From contig NC_092566.1 in assembly GCF_037975245.1 (NCBI RefSeq), positions 15,061,001 to 15,125,000 of the forward strand: DNA of 64,000 nt. The letters run 5' to 3'. Positions 52,688-63,552 of this stretch are shown one piece after another (positions within the stretch are counted from its first letter, which is position 1; each line of letters opens with the position of its first letter). The notes beneath the pieces are model-generated. The model was not told the origin of the DNA. It did not search any database and saw only the letters and a list, made by a program, of their open reading frames with translations. The position numbers and the translations under genes were made by a program. The stretch comes from Apostichopus japonicus. Taxonomy: Eukaryota; Echinodermata; Holothuroidea; Aspidochirotida; Stichopodidae.

Positions 52688-55587
52688 CTGCATGCAGGGG
52701 TGTCTAAAAAGTTACTAAGATAATTTCAAAACTTTATAGATAATTTGGTCGCGCGAACTGCAGAGTGCCAGAGTATCAACCAGGCAGATGAGGCAAGGGC
52801 CTCGGTGCCACAATGTCAACGTACATACAACACCTACCATAAGATCAATTCGTTCAAATCATGGACGTCTTACAGTCTGCGCAATGCAACCACATGGAAC
52901 TAATGTGTGTCACGTGGAAGCTACAAAACTAATTTACATAATCATTTGCTGCACATGCATCCTTCCTAATGTTCCACGAGGCTTCACAGTATATAAATAA
53001 CCCCTCTAGTCACACACAGTTCACTGTTAGTGTGACGCATCTTGTATGGATATTTTGACATACGGAGATTGTCAGTGCGTGGGGTGGGGATGTAATTGGC
53101 TGACTAGGAGGGGGCGCTCTGCCATGTGCGCCAATCATGTACAGATGATTATCGAAGATAGACGTTTACATGGACCTTTAGTACTGCCAAAATTACCGAC
53201 AAAGTAATAAACACCCAAGCTTTTAGGTTTTAATAAAGGACGGCGAAGAACCAGAAGGAGAGAGGAGGGGGGGGGGGTGGGCCAATTTGGAGGGGGACGG
53301 GTTTTTCTCCTGCCAATAATATGAAAGGAATCTGTATCCACGGATGTACTGCCCACTGTTACCGCTGATGTGTATATACCGCAAGGAGGATATAAAGTGT
53401 GGGTGAAATAGGTTCAGACTATAGTGCTTCAATTCCCAGTCGTCCGGGTAAAATGCCAAACTCACTATACGAGCAGGTTTTTTTTCGAGCTGTCACTGAA
53501 GTAAAGGGGTTCTCAGTCCGGAACCGAGGGATACAGCTTAGCGGAAATGAACTTGATTAGCTAATATGGCTTGTAATGACAAACTTGGCGTGCCATATAA
53601 TAATGATACGAGAAACGTATGCTTTCTCTATATAGTATCTGACTCAACTCAGTCCAAACCGACCTGGCTTCTCCTGTTGGGAAAGGGTTTTTTTGCAGAT
53701 CGACGGTAGTATTTGCAACCGAGTAGCCGGAGAGATATATTGTTGCTTACATATATTGCTTACATGTATAGACTGTACAATTTATCAATCGGAATAAACT
53801 AACAGGTAACTGAGATATACAGGGATTTTTTTTTTCAAGGAAAATTGATCATTGAGTAAGCAAAGATCCAGGACGAAGGAATCAGGTGATTGTAGCCTAC
53901 CGGCTTGTTTTAGCAGGTTTGTTTTCTCAAATGTCGACTTTTTCATTTATTTCGTCCCATTGAAGTTGAGTACAGCAGCGGGTTTAGCTTGCTTCATCTT
54001 GCCTGACTGTTTCGGTACAGTAGCTGCCTGTATGAATTTCCTCTGTTATATATCTTGTTTCAAAATAGCACGAGAGTCAAATGTTGCCGTATAGGGCAAA
54101 TGTGATTTTTTTAACTTGAGTGGAGATATTCAGAGTGAATTTGAGAGGAGAGGCAACGTAGGAGAGAGGGAGAGAAGGGGGGGGGGGGGTGGGGAGCAGA
54201 GTAAGTTCAGTCGGGGTGGAGGAAGGGTAGAAGAGGAGAATAATGATTAGGGCTCTGTTAGTTGACAGCGTATTTAAAGGCTTAAATACCTGAAATGATC
54301 CTCATAAATAGTTGAATATAAATGATTCTTAATGATACGGGTAAGTAATTCATAGGCCTATAATAAGAGGATTATTGTGTTGGGATTGCAGAAGCGTATA
54401 CCAAGTTTTCGAAACTATCGGAAGGAGTGATGGGGTATGGGTAGGGGCGGGCGGGGGCGGGGGCGGGGATTGTGGCGCGTGTATATCGTACAAATCCGGC
54501 AGGGTCTGGGGCCGACGAGTCCTTCAGAATAATTTTATATTTGTTTATGTCTACAAAGGTTAATTTAAGCAGGCATTTTTAACAATCTCCAAGACAATCC
54601 ATGTCTGTATGGGCATTCAGTTTCTGATAATTCAAATGATACAACTGAACCATCCAGCAACGCTGTGGAGACGTGCCATGTTTGGTTGTGAGGACACTAA
54701 AACCCACGGTACGCAATTTTCAAATGTAAAGGACAAGATGCATTTTTCTCCACAGAACTGATTGACACTGTGCCAAAAAGTCGATTCGACACCTTGTATA
54801 TAAAGTATCTGAAGTTAAGCCCCGCACTACCCGAACATAGGCTATATCAAATCAGTTATAATCTTCCGTCATTACTACCCGAAAGTTTAAATCATTGTGA
54901 GAAGTTTTTCAAGACTAATTCCACAGAGCCTTTGTTCCTCCAAATTAGTCCTAGCAATTAAGAATTGTTTAAATAGACGATTAAATTTAACAATTAAAGT
55001 AACAAAATTGAATCAGTGTGGATAATTATATACCTGATTGCTTGTTGTAAGTTGAGCATGCATGGGTGACCAAGTTATCTGACTTTCTAGCATATTGTTT
55101 TAAAATATATTTACATAGCAACGTATTATCAAAGCTACCCTGCAGGTCAAAGGTCGCAAATCACTGGGTATAGAATTAGAACCGTCACCAATTACCACCA
55201 TGTTTCCATCGCTGATTGTGATTGTGTGGTGTTAAAATAGTACCGCTTTTGGGAAGCACCACGCAGCGTAAAAGTCATTGCTGTTAAGATTATTGATGGC
55301 CACGTACGCCCTCATTACCCCACCAACCCACCGACAACGGTATATGAAGAGATGGCGCTATCCCTAAATATACGGCTCTGATTTATACCCGAGAATACTA
55401 AATCATCCCTACAAGTACATGTATGTTCTATATTCAGTATACTGGAGATGAGATATATTGCACACTGTCGACAATTGTGTTCAAAAACTTGTTGACCTTT
55501 TCACGACCCCATGAGGCAATTTACTGAAAATTGCTGGTTATAGTGTGCATGAATGGGGTTTCATCAATCATGCATGCACGAGTTTAC
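52688..55587. other. intergenic, no gene recognised
   Basis: Mixed sequence with a poly-G run near 54178-54200 and a strong G-rich tract at 54430-54468. No credible ORF or RNA gene seen. Confidence 0.35.
54430..54468 (+). other. G-quadruplex-prone tract
   Basis: Contains GGGTAGGGGCGGGCGGGGGC followed by further GGGGGCGGGG: more than four G-runs with loops of one or two bases. Confidence 0.6.
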
Positions 55588-55595
55588 ATGGTCAG

Positions 55596-56202
55596 GGGAC
55601 AAACTAAAACGAATGACAGCGAATGACCGAATGACAATTGACTTTGTACAGGGTTAATTATCATTTACGAATGACAGCGAATGACATCGACTGTCAACGA
55701 ATGACAACGAATGACAACGAAGGACAGTGGTGAGTGGAGTAAATGCGGTTATTGGTTTTCTGCGCAAAAAAAGGTTTGAGGAAAATCGCATGTTACGTGG
55801 TTGCAGGGATTTGGTGTAATTTACGGATAGAAACCACAGGGAAAGTTTTTGTGTGAGAATGCGCTTGAGTGCTTTGCTATTTACCTCTGTAGATTTATAT
55901 ATAGAAAGATATAACTGAAGCCGTTTCAAAATTATAGTATTGTTAGTTTCTCGGAAAAATGACGTTAAATTTACTTTTTAAAATCAGACTTACAATTTCG
56001 CTTACTTTAAGGTGCGTTTTTATCTTGTCCGTACTTTACTAGATCTAGATACCCACGAATTCTGAACTGTGATATCCTGTTGAAGCAAATGTCTGTGCTG
56101 TCATTACTGTCATTCGTTTTAGTCAACGCAATTTTTTAGTGTGTACAACATATTGTCATTCGTTATGTGTATCGCAATTGTCATTCGTTTTAGTAACACC
56201 CC
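55596..56202. mobile_element. DNA transposon relic with minisatellite-like ends (607 bp)
   Basis: Ends contain ACTAAAACGAATGACA and its inverse TGTCATTCGTTTTAGT. The 8-bp sequence ATGGTCAG flanks both sides (55588-55595 and 56203-56210, perfect). The left end has expanded into about ten copies of a CGAATGACAA-type 10-11-mer (55600-55735). No transposase. Confidence 0.8.
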
Positions 56203-56257
56203 ATGGTCAGGCACCATACCCACCAAGTTTGAACTTGATCGGACTTACGGTCTAGGA

Positions 56258-56638
56258 CAGGGGTTCCCTAACTGGGGTGCATGAACCCCCAGGAGGTGCG
56301 TGAGTGCATTCCAGGCGGTTCGTGAGACGTTTCTGAAAGTCAAAAATAGAGTACTTTTTGTTGAACTGAAATCTGATATATCATATAATGTTGTAATGTA
56401 CAAAAGTCGTACCTATCGATAAACTCTTTTCGCGTTCCATACGCATATGTTGCCATAGTAGAACCGTGCATTTTTCATTACATTATTACACTATGAACTT
56501 GATCTTTTACGAAGCACTGTTATGCGTATTATAGTATAATAATGACTCAGATCGTGTCTCGAAAAGTTGGGGGTTCGTTGACAACTCTGACATCCACAGG
56601 GGGTTCGTGGACGGTGGATGGATAAAGTAGGTACCCTG
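56258..56638. mobile_element. hAT-type MITE (381 bp)
   Basis: Starts CAGGGGTTCCCTAACTGGGG and ends GGTACCCTG. A perfect 8-bp duplication GTCTAGGA flanks it (56250-56257, 56639-56646). Internal GGGGTTCGTGGA-type repeats recur in both halves. It inserted 48 bp from the preceding transposon. Non-autonomous. Confidence 0.88.
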
Positions 56639-57055
56639 GTCTAGGAGTTCGCGACACACAATTTTTTTGCTCACTCACACCCTCACAGTCACACACTCAT
56701 TCATACATGCACTTGCTCACATTTCTGATGTAGGGTGAAGTACAATATCTCATCTACCTATACATTACATCATGCAGGACTAGGAAGATAAGATAATTAT
56801 ACAATACGTATGGAAACATAGCGAATTAGACCCAAATCATACACGTATGTCTACGAACCTGGCAGACACAAACAAGAAAGTGAGTAAAAATAGGGGGATA
56901 AACAAATTACACACAAATCAGCGACAAAGGACACTTCACAATCATTACAGTTCGTAAATGAAGTTGGAATATTTTCACGAATTGCGTGTAATCAGTCTAC
57001 ATACATTACGCGGGATCGTGCACAAGTGTCAGTTGCATAAACACTGTGTTGGAAT

Positions 57056-57085
57056 CATAGAAATTGAACTACTTCAATTTCTATG
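57056..57085. repeat. perfect 13-bp hairpin
   Basis: CATAGAAATTGAA, four-base loop, TTCAATTTCTATG. About 260 bp upstream of the tRNA-Asp gene. Function unknown. Confidence 0.8.
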
Positions 57086-57343
57086 GTTTGAATAGCGGCT
57101 TCGTGTAACCAAACAAACAACAGAACAGAACAGCACGCATGCGCAATACTAATCTGGTGTGACTTGATGGAGAGAGCTGAAATTCCCTTTATTGTGAAAA
57201 CAAATTGTTTTCTTGTATTCAGCAGTTAACACTTATAACTAAAACAAGCAATCATAAGTATCAAAGCCTGTAAGGGAATCGTTCGACGTGTACCAGAGAG
57301 ATATATTGTCTATATATTAATTAGCCACTCAATCGTTCAGCAA

Positions 57344-57415
57344 TCCTCAGTAGTATAGTGGAGAGTATCTCCGCCTGTCACGCGGAAGACCGGGGTTCGA
57401 TTCCCCGCTGGGGAG
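57344..57415 (+). tRNA. tRNA-Asp (GTC)
   Basis: 72-nt cloverleaf. The acceptor arms TCCTCAG and CTGGGGA pair with one G-T wobble, A box TAGTATAGTGG, anticodon stem CCGCC/GGCGG-like with loop CTGTCAC giving anticodon GTC at 57377-57379, B box GGTTCGATTCC, and discriminator G. A T7 run at 57423-57429 is the Pol III terminator. It is very close to the animal tRNA-Asp consensus, so it is probably functional. It is embedded in transposon-rich DNA. Confidence 0.95.
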
Positions 57416-57715
57416 GACATAGTTTTTTTCCCTTTGATCCTTTTTTTCCTCTTTTCTTCTGGGTTTAGTGGTGAGTTACAAATATGCTGTAATATTTAAA
57501 GTTCCCTTTTCAGTTGTTTTCTAATATTGTATATTTTGTATATATATATATATAAATACGTATTACAATGAAATTGTCAATAAACTAATACAAAAGTGTT
57601 GAATTAAAATTCAAACAATTCATTGTACCCGTAAATGTGTGTTGGGTGTGCAGTGACGGGATGTATGAAAGGGCATGTGTAGTATCGGGCCTATGATTGT
57701 CATCGGCGGGAAGTG

Positions 57716-57750
57716 GCAGGGTGGGGTGGGGGTGGGGGTGGGTGGGGTGG
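57716..57750 (+). other. G-quadruplex-prone tract
   Basis: Repeated GGGTGGGG with single-T loops (for example GGGTGGGGTGGGGGTGGGGG). Confidence 0.6.
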
Positions 57751-57829
57751 TAATGTGGGAGTTTTGTAGCTTGCTAAGGTTGTGAGGTACTCTAATAAGG
57801 AATACCATATACTAAAAACAGGTCATGAC

Positions 57830-58666
57830 GTATTTATTCTAGTAAATTCTATTGTGCTACCATCAAGAAAATAAAAACGGCATCTATCCAATATGCTGCT
57901 ACATGGCATCTTCATTCACCGGGTTGGGGGTGGGGGGGGGGTAGTTCCATGAATCAGGGTTTATGCATTTACAAAGGACGCCATCTATCCATTACGTTTT
58001 ATTTTTCAAGAGGAAAATGTTAGCAGAAACTGAATACCGTTGTATAATATAAGCTTCTATAACATCAAACACTCTCTGAACTTCAAAAACATCAAAAGAA
58101 CCATATGTTTTCGGAGGTGAGGTGATGAAAAGCTGTAAACGAGGAAAAAGACAAGTTTGTTCGATAGATGGCATGGCATCCCCTATATTGCTGTATTTTT
58201 GAGATTATAAGGATGTTATACGGTACCTGAAATTGATTGCTTAACACACTCGCTGACAATTTTCTATATCTTTAGGCAGTGGCTTGTGCGAAGGGAGGTG
58301 GAGGAATGGGGGGGGGGGAAGCCCCACCTCGTCGTCAATCGGGGCAAAAATAATGTTTTGCATTCAGGCCTGCATGGGTAGAATTAGACCACTGTTACGG
58401 TAGTATATATCCCCTTTTTTTTGGCAACCTCACGTCAAGTTTATTTATTGCTTATAGGGTGAGTTATAATAGAAATAATTAATAGTCTAAATGTGTCTCA
58501 GAATGAGTCATGTGACGTCTACATCTTTAATTTGTTTTCTGTGGGAGGACCCCAAGATCTCCCTATATAGGAGTCAGTTCAATGACCCCAGGGCAGCACC
58601 CCTCCTTCATAAATCATTCGTCAATAATTGTTTTGTTTTCTATAAATAATATTTGTCAGAATTGAA
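57830..58666. other. spacer before the proline-rich exon (probable intron)
   Basis: No upstream coding exon recognised. A CAGTGGC start followed by G-rich sequence at 58277 looks like a single hAT-type terminus without a partner. Confidence 0.3.
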
Positions 58667-58708
58667 ATGACAACATCATCTTTGACTTTATGTATCTTGC
58701 CTTTACAG

Positions 58709-59758
58709 GGAACGCGAAGGAGGACTTTAGCTGCAAACTTCACAGACCTGAAAGAAACAAAAGTGAGCATGGATGTCCTGTATGATCACGGTTCTTTCGA
58801 GCACCACCATCCACAGTTTGTTCAGCCGAGTTTCCAAATTTCTTCTCCTCAACAAGTTGAAGATAGCCCCAAGTTATCGGAGACCAGATTTATAAGGAAA
58901 AGACCCCCAATTCCGCAACCTTTACACGACAACACAGCTTACTATAAGTCTCAAAAGGAAAAATCCAATTACGAATTTAATATACAGTTTCAGGTTAAAA
59001 ACAAGCAGTACGCATCCAGTCATATTCACTGCCGACACGCTGGAATAACCGTGAAACCTTCTATCCCTTCATCGGCTTCACCAGTAGCTCAGACAAGAGC
59101 CAAGACTCCAGTTATGCAGAGAAAGCTGCAATATGCGAATAAAGCGGCCTATAACAGAAAGGGGTCTCTAAATATTGATATGCCACCTCGCCCGCGCAAA
59201 TATTCATCTCCGCCTTCGATTGTAGTGTCGTCTGAAAAGTCAAATGATAGGCCAGTACCTTCTAAGAGGAGGTACATCCCTTCGCCAGCACCTCCACCGC
59301 TTCCACCAAGAATACCTTTGTCAATATCAAACTCTTGCAGCAGCCCATGTGATTTTTTTGCACCTTTGGAGAAAATTCCCCCCGTTCCTCCAAAGCCTGT
59401 CATTTTACGTGACCATCTCTCCAAAAGTGAGAGTGAACTGAGATACCTGACAGAAGTCTTGTTCAAGGAGAGCCGATCGAGACATAACAGTTTCAATTAC
59501 CCGCCACCGCTGCCAACAAAGGCAGTCGTTCGGCAACCGCTTCCGGTCAAACGTAGATCGACAATTTCATTGGAGGAAAAGAGTGTATTTGATCGGGAAT
59601 TTGATATGTTAGCAGATGTGCCGACCAGACGAGGAACGACTGGTGCGGAGTCTATACTAAGAGCAAGGTACGAGGAAAAGAAACCCGGATGTTGTACATT
59701 GTGGTGTCGGGATTGCATAGTCGACACACCTGAATACATTATGGATATTTGCTGCTGA
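58709..59758 (+). CDS. terminal exon of an unidentified proline-rich protein
   Basis: An open frame of 349 codons ending TGA at 59758. A strong acceptor (TTGCCTTTACAG) sits just before 58709 in phase 0. An in-frame ATG at 58667 would allow a single-exon start, but it lies in the acceptor's pyrimidine tract, so a spliced last exon is more likely. The protein is basic, Pro/Ser-rich, with SH3-ligand-like motifs (PPIPQP, PPPLPPR, PPVPPKP, PPPLPTK), and ends with a Cys-rich tail (PGCCTLWCRDC ... DICC). No domain is recognised and no membrane segment is visible. It may be a cytoplasmic scaffold or tail. The upstream exons were not found. Confidence 0.6.
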   Translation, partial: GTRRRTLAANFTDLKETKVSMDVLYDHGSFEHHHPQFVQPSFQISSPQQVEDSPKLSETRFIRKRPPIPQPLHDNTAYYKSQKEKSNYEFNIQFQVKNKQYASSHIHCRHAGITVKPSIPSSASPVAQTRAKTPVMQRKLQYANKAAYNRKGSLNIDMPPRPRKYSSPPSIVVSSEKSNDRPVPSKRRYIPSPAPPPLPPRIPLSISNSCSSPCDFFAPLEKIPPVPPKPVILRDHLSKSESELRYLTEVLFKESRSRHNSFNYPPPLPTKAVVRQPLPVKRRSTISLEEKSVFDREFDMLADVPTRRGTTGAESILRARYEEKKPGCCTLWCRDCIVDTPEYIMDICC

Positions 59759-60113
59759 ACTGATATCAAAATAGTATAGATGAAAAATGTCGTTGTCAAT
59801 ACATACGATGGTTCTGAAATGATCAGGCGAGTTGTAGACTTAGATATATTATGGATATTTATGGATATATTATGGATATTTGCTGCTGAACTGATAACAA
59901 AATAGTTGGTGAAAAATGTCGTTTTCAATACATACGATGGTTCTGAAATGATCAGGCGAGTTGTAGACTTAGATATATTATGGATATTTATGGATATATT
60001 ATGGATATTTGCTGCTGAACTGATATCAAATTAGTAGGTGAAAAATGTCGTTGCCAATACATATCGTGGTTCTGTAAAGATCAGGCGAGTTGTAGACTTA
60101 GATATGTTAGTAT
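59738..60113 (+). repeat. three tandem copies spanning the stop codon and 3' UTR of the proline-rich gene
   Basis: Copies begin at 59738, 59869 and 59998 (period about 130 bp). Each starts ATTATGGATATTTGCTGCTG, which in the first copy encodes the last residues and stop of the gene. Copies two and three keep this end almost unchanged. The third is shorter and more diverged. Confidence 0.9.
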
Positions 60114-61348
60114 AACTGTACACTACATTTCGACAAATTTGCATATTTATATTTATCAACTTACAACGTTACAACTTGACGAAAATTATCAAGTTTGTCG
60201 AATTGCTTAACTTGACAACACGTCAAAAGTATGATTTTTTGACAAGTAACACTGACATTACATCTTGACTATAAATTGCAAAATTGTGTATTTGCCGCGT
60301 CTCATGTAACTTGGCAACGCATCATTCAAAAATTCGATATCTGGAGAGTTGACAGGTTATACATTATGGCATCTCGACGAAATTGCAAAATTGTCGAATA
60401 TCTGCGTTGCGCGTAGTCTTGTTAAGACCCTAGTATCTACAGCCTTGTATGTATACCTTTCTTTTTCACAAAGCTATTTTCCCCATATCTATTTGATGTA
60501 CTGCCCAAAGAACGCCCCGACACGGCTTTCGACTGATACAGTGGGCAAGCACAATCGTGGTAAGCAGAAACGGACTCTGAGGCATGTAAATTTTGCACGG
60601 GAGAAAAAGAGTATTACAAACGGCTTGGCTAAGACTATCGCTGCACGTAACTTGACAAAAGTATTTTACTGATTTTCCCTTCAGAACCACTGTACAGATA
60701 GGCCTTATGTAAATAATGTAGATAAGGCGTGTTATACTTACTGTGTACATAAATAAATAAATAACAAAAAATGTATTTGAGCGTTATCAGTAACGACTCC
60801 ACAAAAAAAAGCATGCTAATTTTGTTTTCTTCTGAAAGTTCGTTTTGCGACCTCCCATTTCGTACCCAAATATTGCAGATTGTTAAATCTGATAACTGCA
60901 TGTAAACAGCGCAGGGTGCACTTAGACGAACAACACCCAAATCATAATATCTACGAAACTATTTTTGTTAAAATATTTCTCAGAAAATATGTCGAAAACG
61001 TCATGTAAGAAGGCTACCATTGAGTCAATGCGTGATGTCATAAATAGCCACTAGCTGTATTATAACCTAAAAATCTAAAACAAAATGCAAAAATTGTAGT
61101 GATTGCAGTGATTGTAGACGGCCTACGACTTATCAAACTTAATTGTGTACATAAAGTCATCATGTAATCAATTATAACATCTGGCGCGGGGGTTGTTCAT
61201 CAGTATTATAAGCATCTCTATCATAAAGACTGTTAAGGATATAATCATGGGTGTGTCTCTCTTATAAGTTGCAAGAACAGACATCTAAATTATGCTGAAG
61301 TCAAACGACACCTCTAATTACTGTGGAGTTTACTGTGGAGTCTAAATT
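60114..61348. other. spacer, no gene recognised
   Basis: The first 200 bp contain repeated ACTTGACAA words in both orientations. The rest is AT-rich with no supported feature apart from the weak polyadenylation hexamer. Confidence 0.35.
60752..60757 (+). terminator. possible polyadenylation signal of the proline-rich gene
   Basis: AATAAA within an AAATAAATAAAT run about 1 kb after the stop. It is the first good hexamer noticed downstream. Support is weak because the region is AT-rich. Confidence 0.2.
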
Positions 61349-61602
61349 GTGGAGTGTTAGCTCAGTGGTTAACGCCGGTGCCTTTACATCATAAGGTCCC
61401 GAGTTAGAGTCACTCCAAGATTAATGTATGTCGTCCAGTTGCAGAGTTGTTGACAATTGACAATTCATAATCATGGACGTTAAATATGTATCTAAGAGAC
61501 TGACTTAGGTCAGCTTGCGGCTTTGATAATCCAATGAGGCTTCTTCACGAGTTCCTGCTTGCAGGAGGATCTAAAATACATACATACATACATACATACA
61601 TT
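61349..61602 (+). mobile_element. tRNA-derived SINE with (CATA)n tail, copy 2
   Basis: Same family as 14012-14254, opposite orientation. A box TAGCTCAGTGG, B box GAGTTAGAGTCAC, shared body (GACGTTAAATATG, CTAAGAGACTGACTTAGGTC, GAGTTCCTGCTTGCAGGAGG) and a (CATA)n tail. No clear target-site duplication was found. Confidence 0.87.
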
Positions 61603-62944
61603 CATCGTGACCCAGTTTCGTGACTACGTAATGCTCTATCGCTCCTCGCTGATCCACCTTGCGTTCTCAAATGTGAACAAGTCCACAGATGGCGTAATCC
61701 ATAATCCTAATCTTCTTATAGAAAGCAACATTCCTCTGTTTGACTTAACCTGCTGCTATTCGCACTGACTCTTTTTTGTTTTAATCCAAATTCAGTACAA
61801 AAGATGCCAGATGGCGAGAAAATACATCTCCAACTGACCCTCATGTTAAACCACACGTAGCAACCATTCTATAAATCACGAAATCTTGACGAATAGCAAT
61901 AATAAATTATTCTTGTACGTGCTTTCATGTCAGGAATAACGAATCCCCTTCCCCACCAGATTGTAATATTTGTTAAGTTGAATCGAAAAGAATAAAACCA
62001 CAAGGCTATATAGCCTATAAACGGCTTTGCAATCGATTCCTTCTCCAGTTTACTGTCATTCCCAATATTAAAAAAAAATCGTACATATATTTGTTACAAT
62101 ATACAGCGCTTATGCAGTTCAGTGGAAACAAAACCAATCGGAATTATCGTTTACCGATATATACTGCGCAATAACATACACGCACGTCACTGTAACATGA
62201 TATTAAACTGAGGAGGGACTTCCCAACCACGAAACATACACAAAATATTATACTTTTCTATCAGTTTCGCGAATTCCAACTTAATGAAAAGTACGTAAAA
62301 TAACGTCATATTACCAATATGCACTCTTAACTGTTTGGGTAACACAACAATATTACCAATCAGGACTGCAAAAAGAAAAAAGAAAAAAGGATTTCCTTTG
62401 ATTGTGTAGGAAGTAAAAGAGATGGCGCTAGTTAAGTAATGGTTTCGTAAATATTTTAAGTATTAAGATGGTACCTGTGAGCTTCCGTAGGTACATTTTT
62501 AGAGAAGAGCAACTCATTGGGCTACGTATTCAGTGGACATGGGCTGCACACCGGTCGCAGAGTGTTTCGGCCCTCTGGTCATAAGCAAGGATTCACGCAC
62601 GCCACATAGAACGCTTCTGGTCGACCTCTGACCAACCGACCCTCCTCGCAACCTCCCGGGTTCGTTTACGACAAAAAAAAAACAAGGGAGACATGGCGCG
62701 GGATCCTGGGCCACAAAAAGCACCATACCTACAGCAGGAGGTATTATCGCCTCCGACCTGTATCGAACCCTAGCCAGGGTTTACTCGAAGTTAGCAGTGC
62801 TTACACCGTCGCTACTAACCAAGACATTAGCTAGAAAACTAACTTCAGAACTAATACTTAAAGACGATACTGAAATAAAAGAGGAGAAATGAGGGTAAAA
62901 AGAGGGAATAAATAGAATTTTGTCACATTCGGTCGTCTATCTCA

Positions 62945-63012
62945 AGTTGACGGGTTTCGAACTCTAGATACCAGCTTCTTAGTCATCTGCCAAACCCACT
63001 GAGCTAACGGAC
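62945..63012 (-). repeat. tRNA-derived SINE head, minus strand
   Basis: On the minus strand, A box TAGCTCAGTGG (62996-63006) and B box AGTTCGAAACC (62953-62963). The tRNA-like fold is incomplete. A second, weaker tRNA-like stretch (GGGTTCGATAC on the minus strand) lies just upstream at about 62759-62832. Confidence 0.6.
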
Positions 63013-63552
63013 GACACTTCAACATTAACCAGCTAGGACGGAGCTAGACCATATGGGGTAAGAATTTTATTCGGTGAAAGCAGAAAGCAATGCGTCTCTT
63101 TTGTGCTCGTTCTAAGTGATTCGATAATGCGAGATTCCTAATAGATTAGATGAACAATAGGCTTACCCTATAGGATGTCATTATTGATAAGTTCAAGACA
63201 CGAAGGATTTAAAATTGCAACAAAAGATGCTACATTTAAAAAGGAGTAAAATTCAAGTGAATTGGGCTTTTTATCACATTTTTTGGCCTCCGATCAAGTC
63301 ATGAAATATTATTATAAATAATAACAACGGACATTACCTCTTAGGTCTGCAGTGTAAGGTAAATACAATTGCGACTTTCAATAACTTATCCATGGCTGTA
63401 TTTACAACATCACTTAACCATAGATTTGTATTTTTGAAGATATTTTAAAATGTTTATTTACACCGAAAATAAAAAAAATAAAAAAATTGAGGCGAAACAT
63501 TCAGTTTTACAAAATTGTCTCGGATTACAAAAAAGGCTTCCAGACGTTTATC

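Noticed and set aside
57620-57808. Thr/Pro repeat peptide frame
   Set aside because: It is the complement of the GGGTGGGG tract.
58277-58330. hAT-type transposon starting CAGTGGC
   Set aside because: No inverse terminus or target-site duplication could be found nearby.
62514-62726. GC-rich minus-strand frame near 62.6 kb
   Set aside because: No domain and no splice support; it adjoins tRNA-like SINE sequence and is probably part of a repeat.
62753-62832. Second tRNA-like gene at 62.75 kb
   Set aside because: The B box is imperfect and the A box does not match; kept only as a note beside the SINE at 62945.
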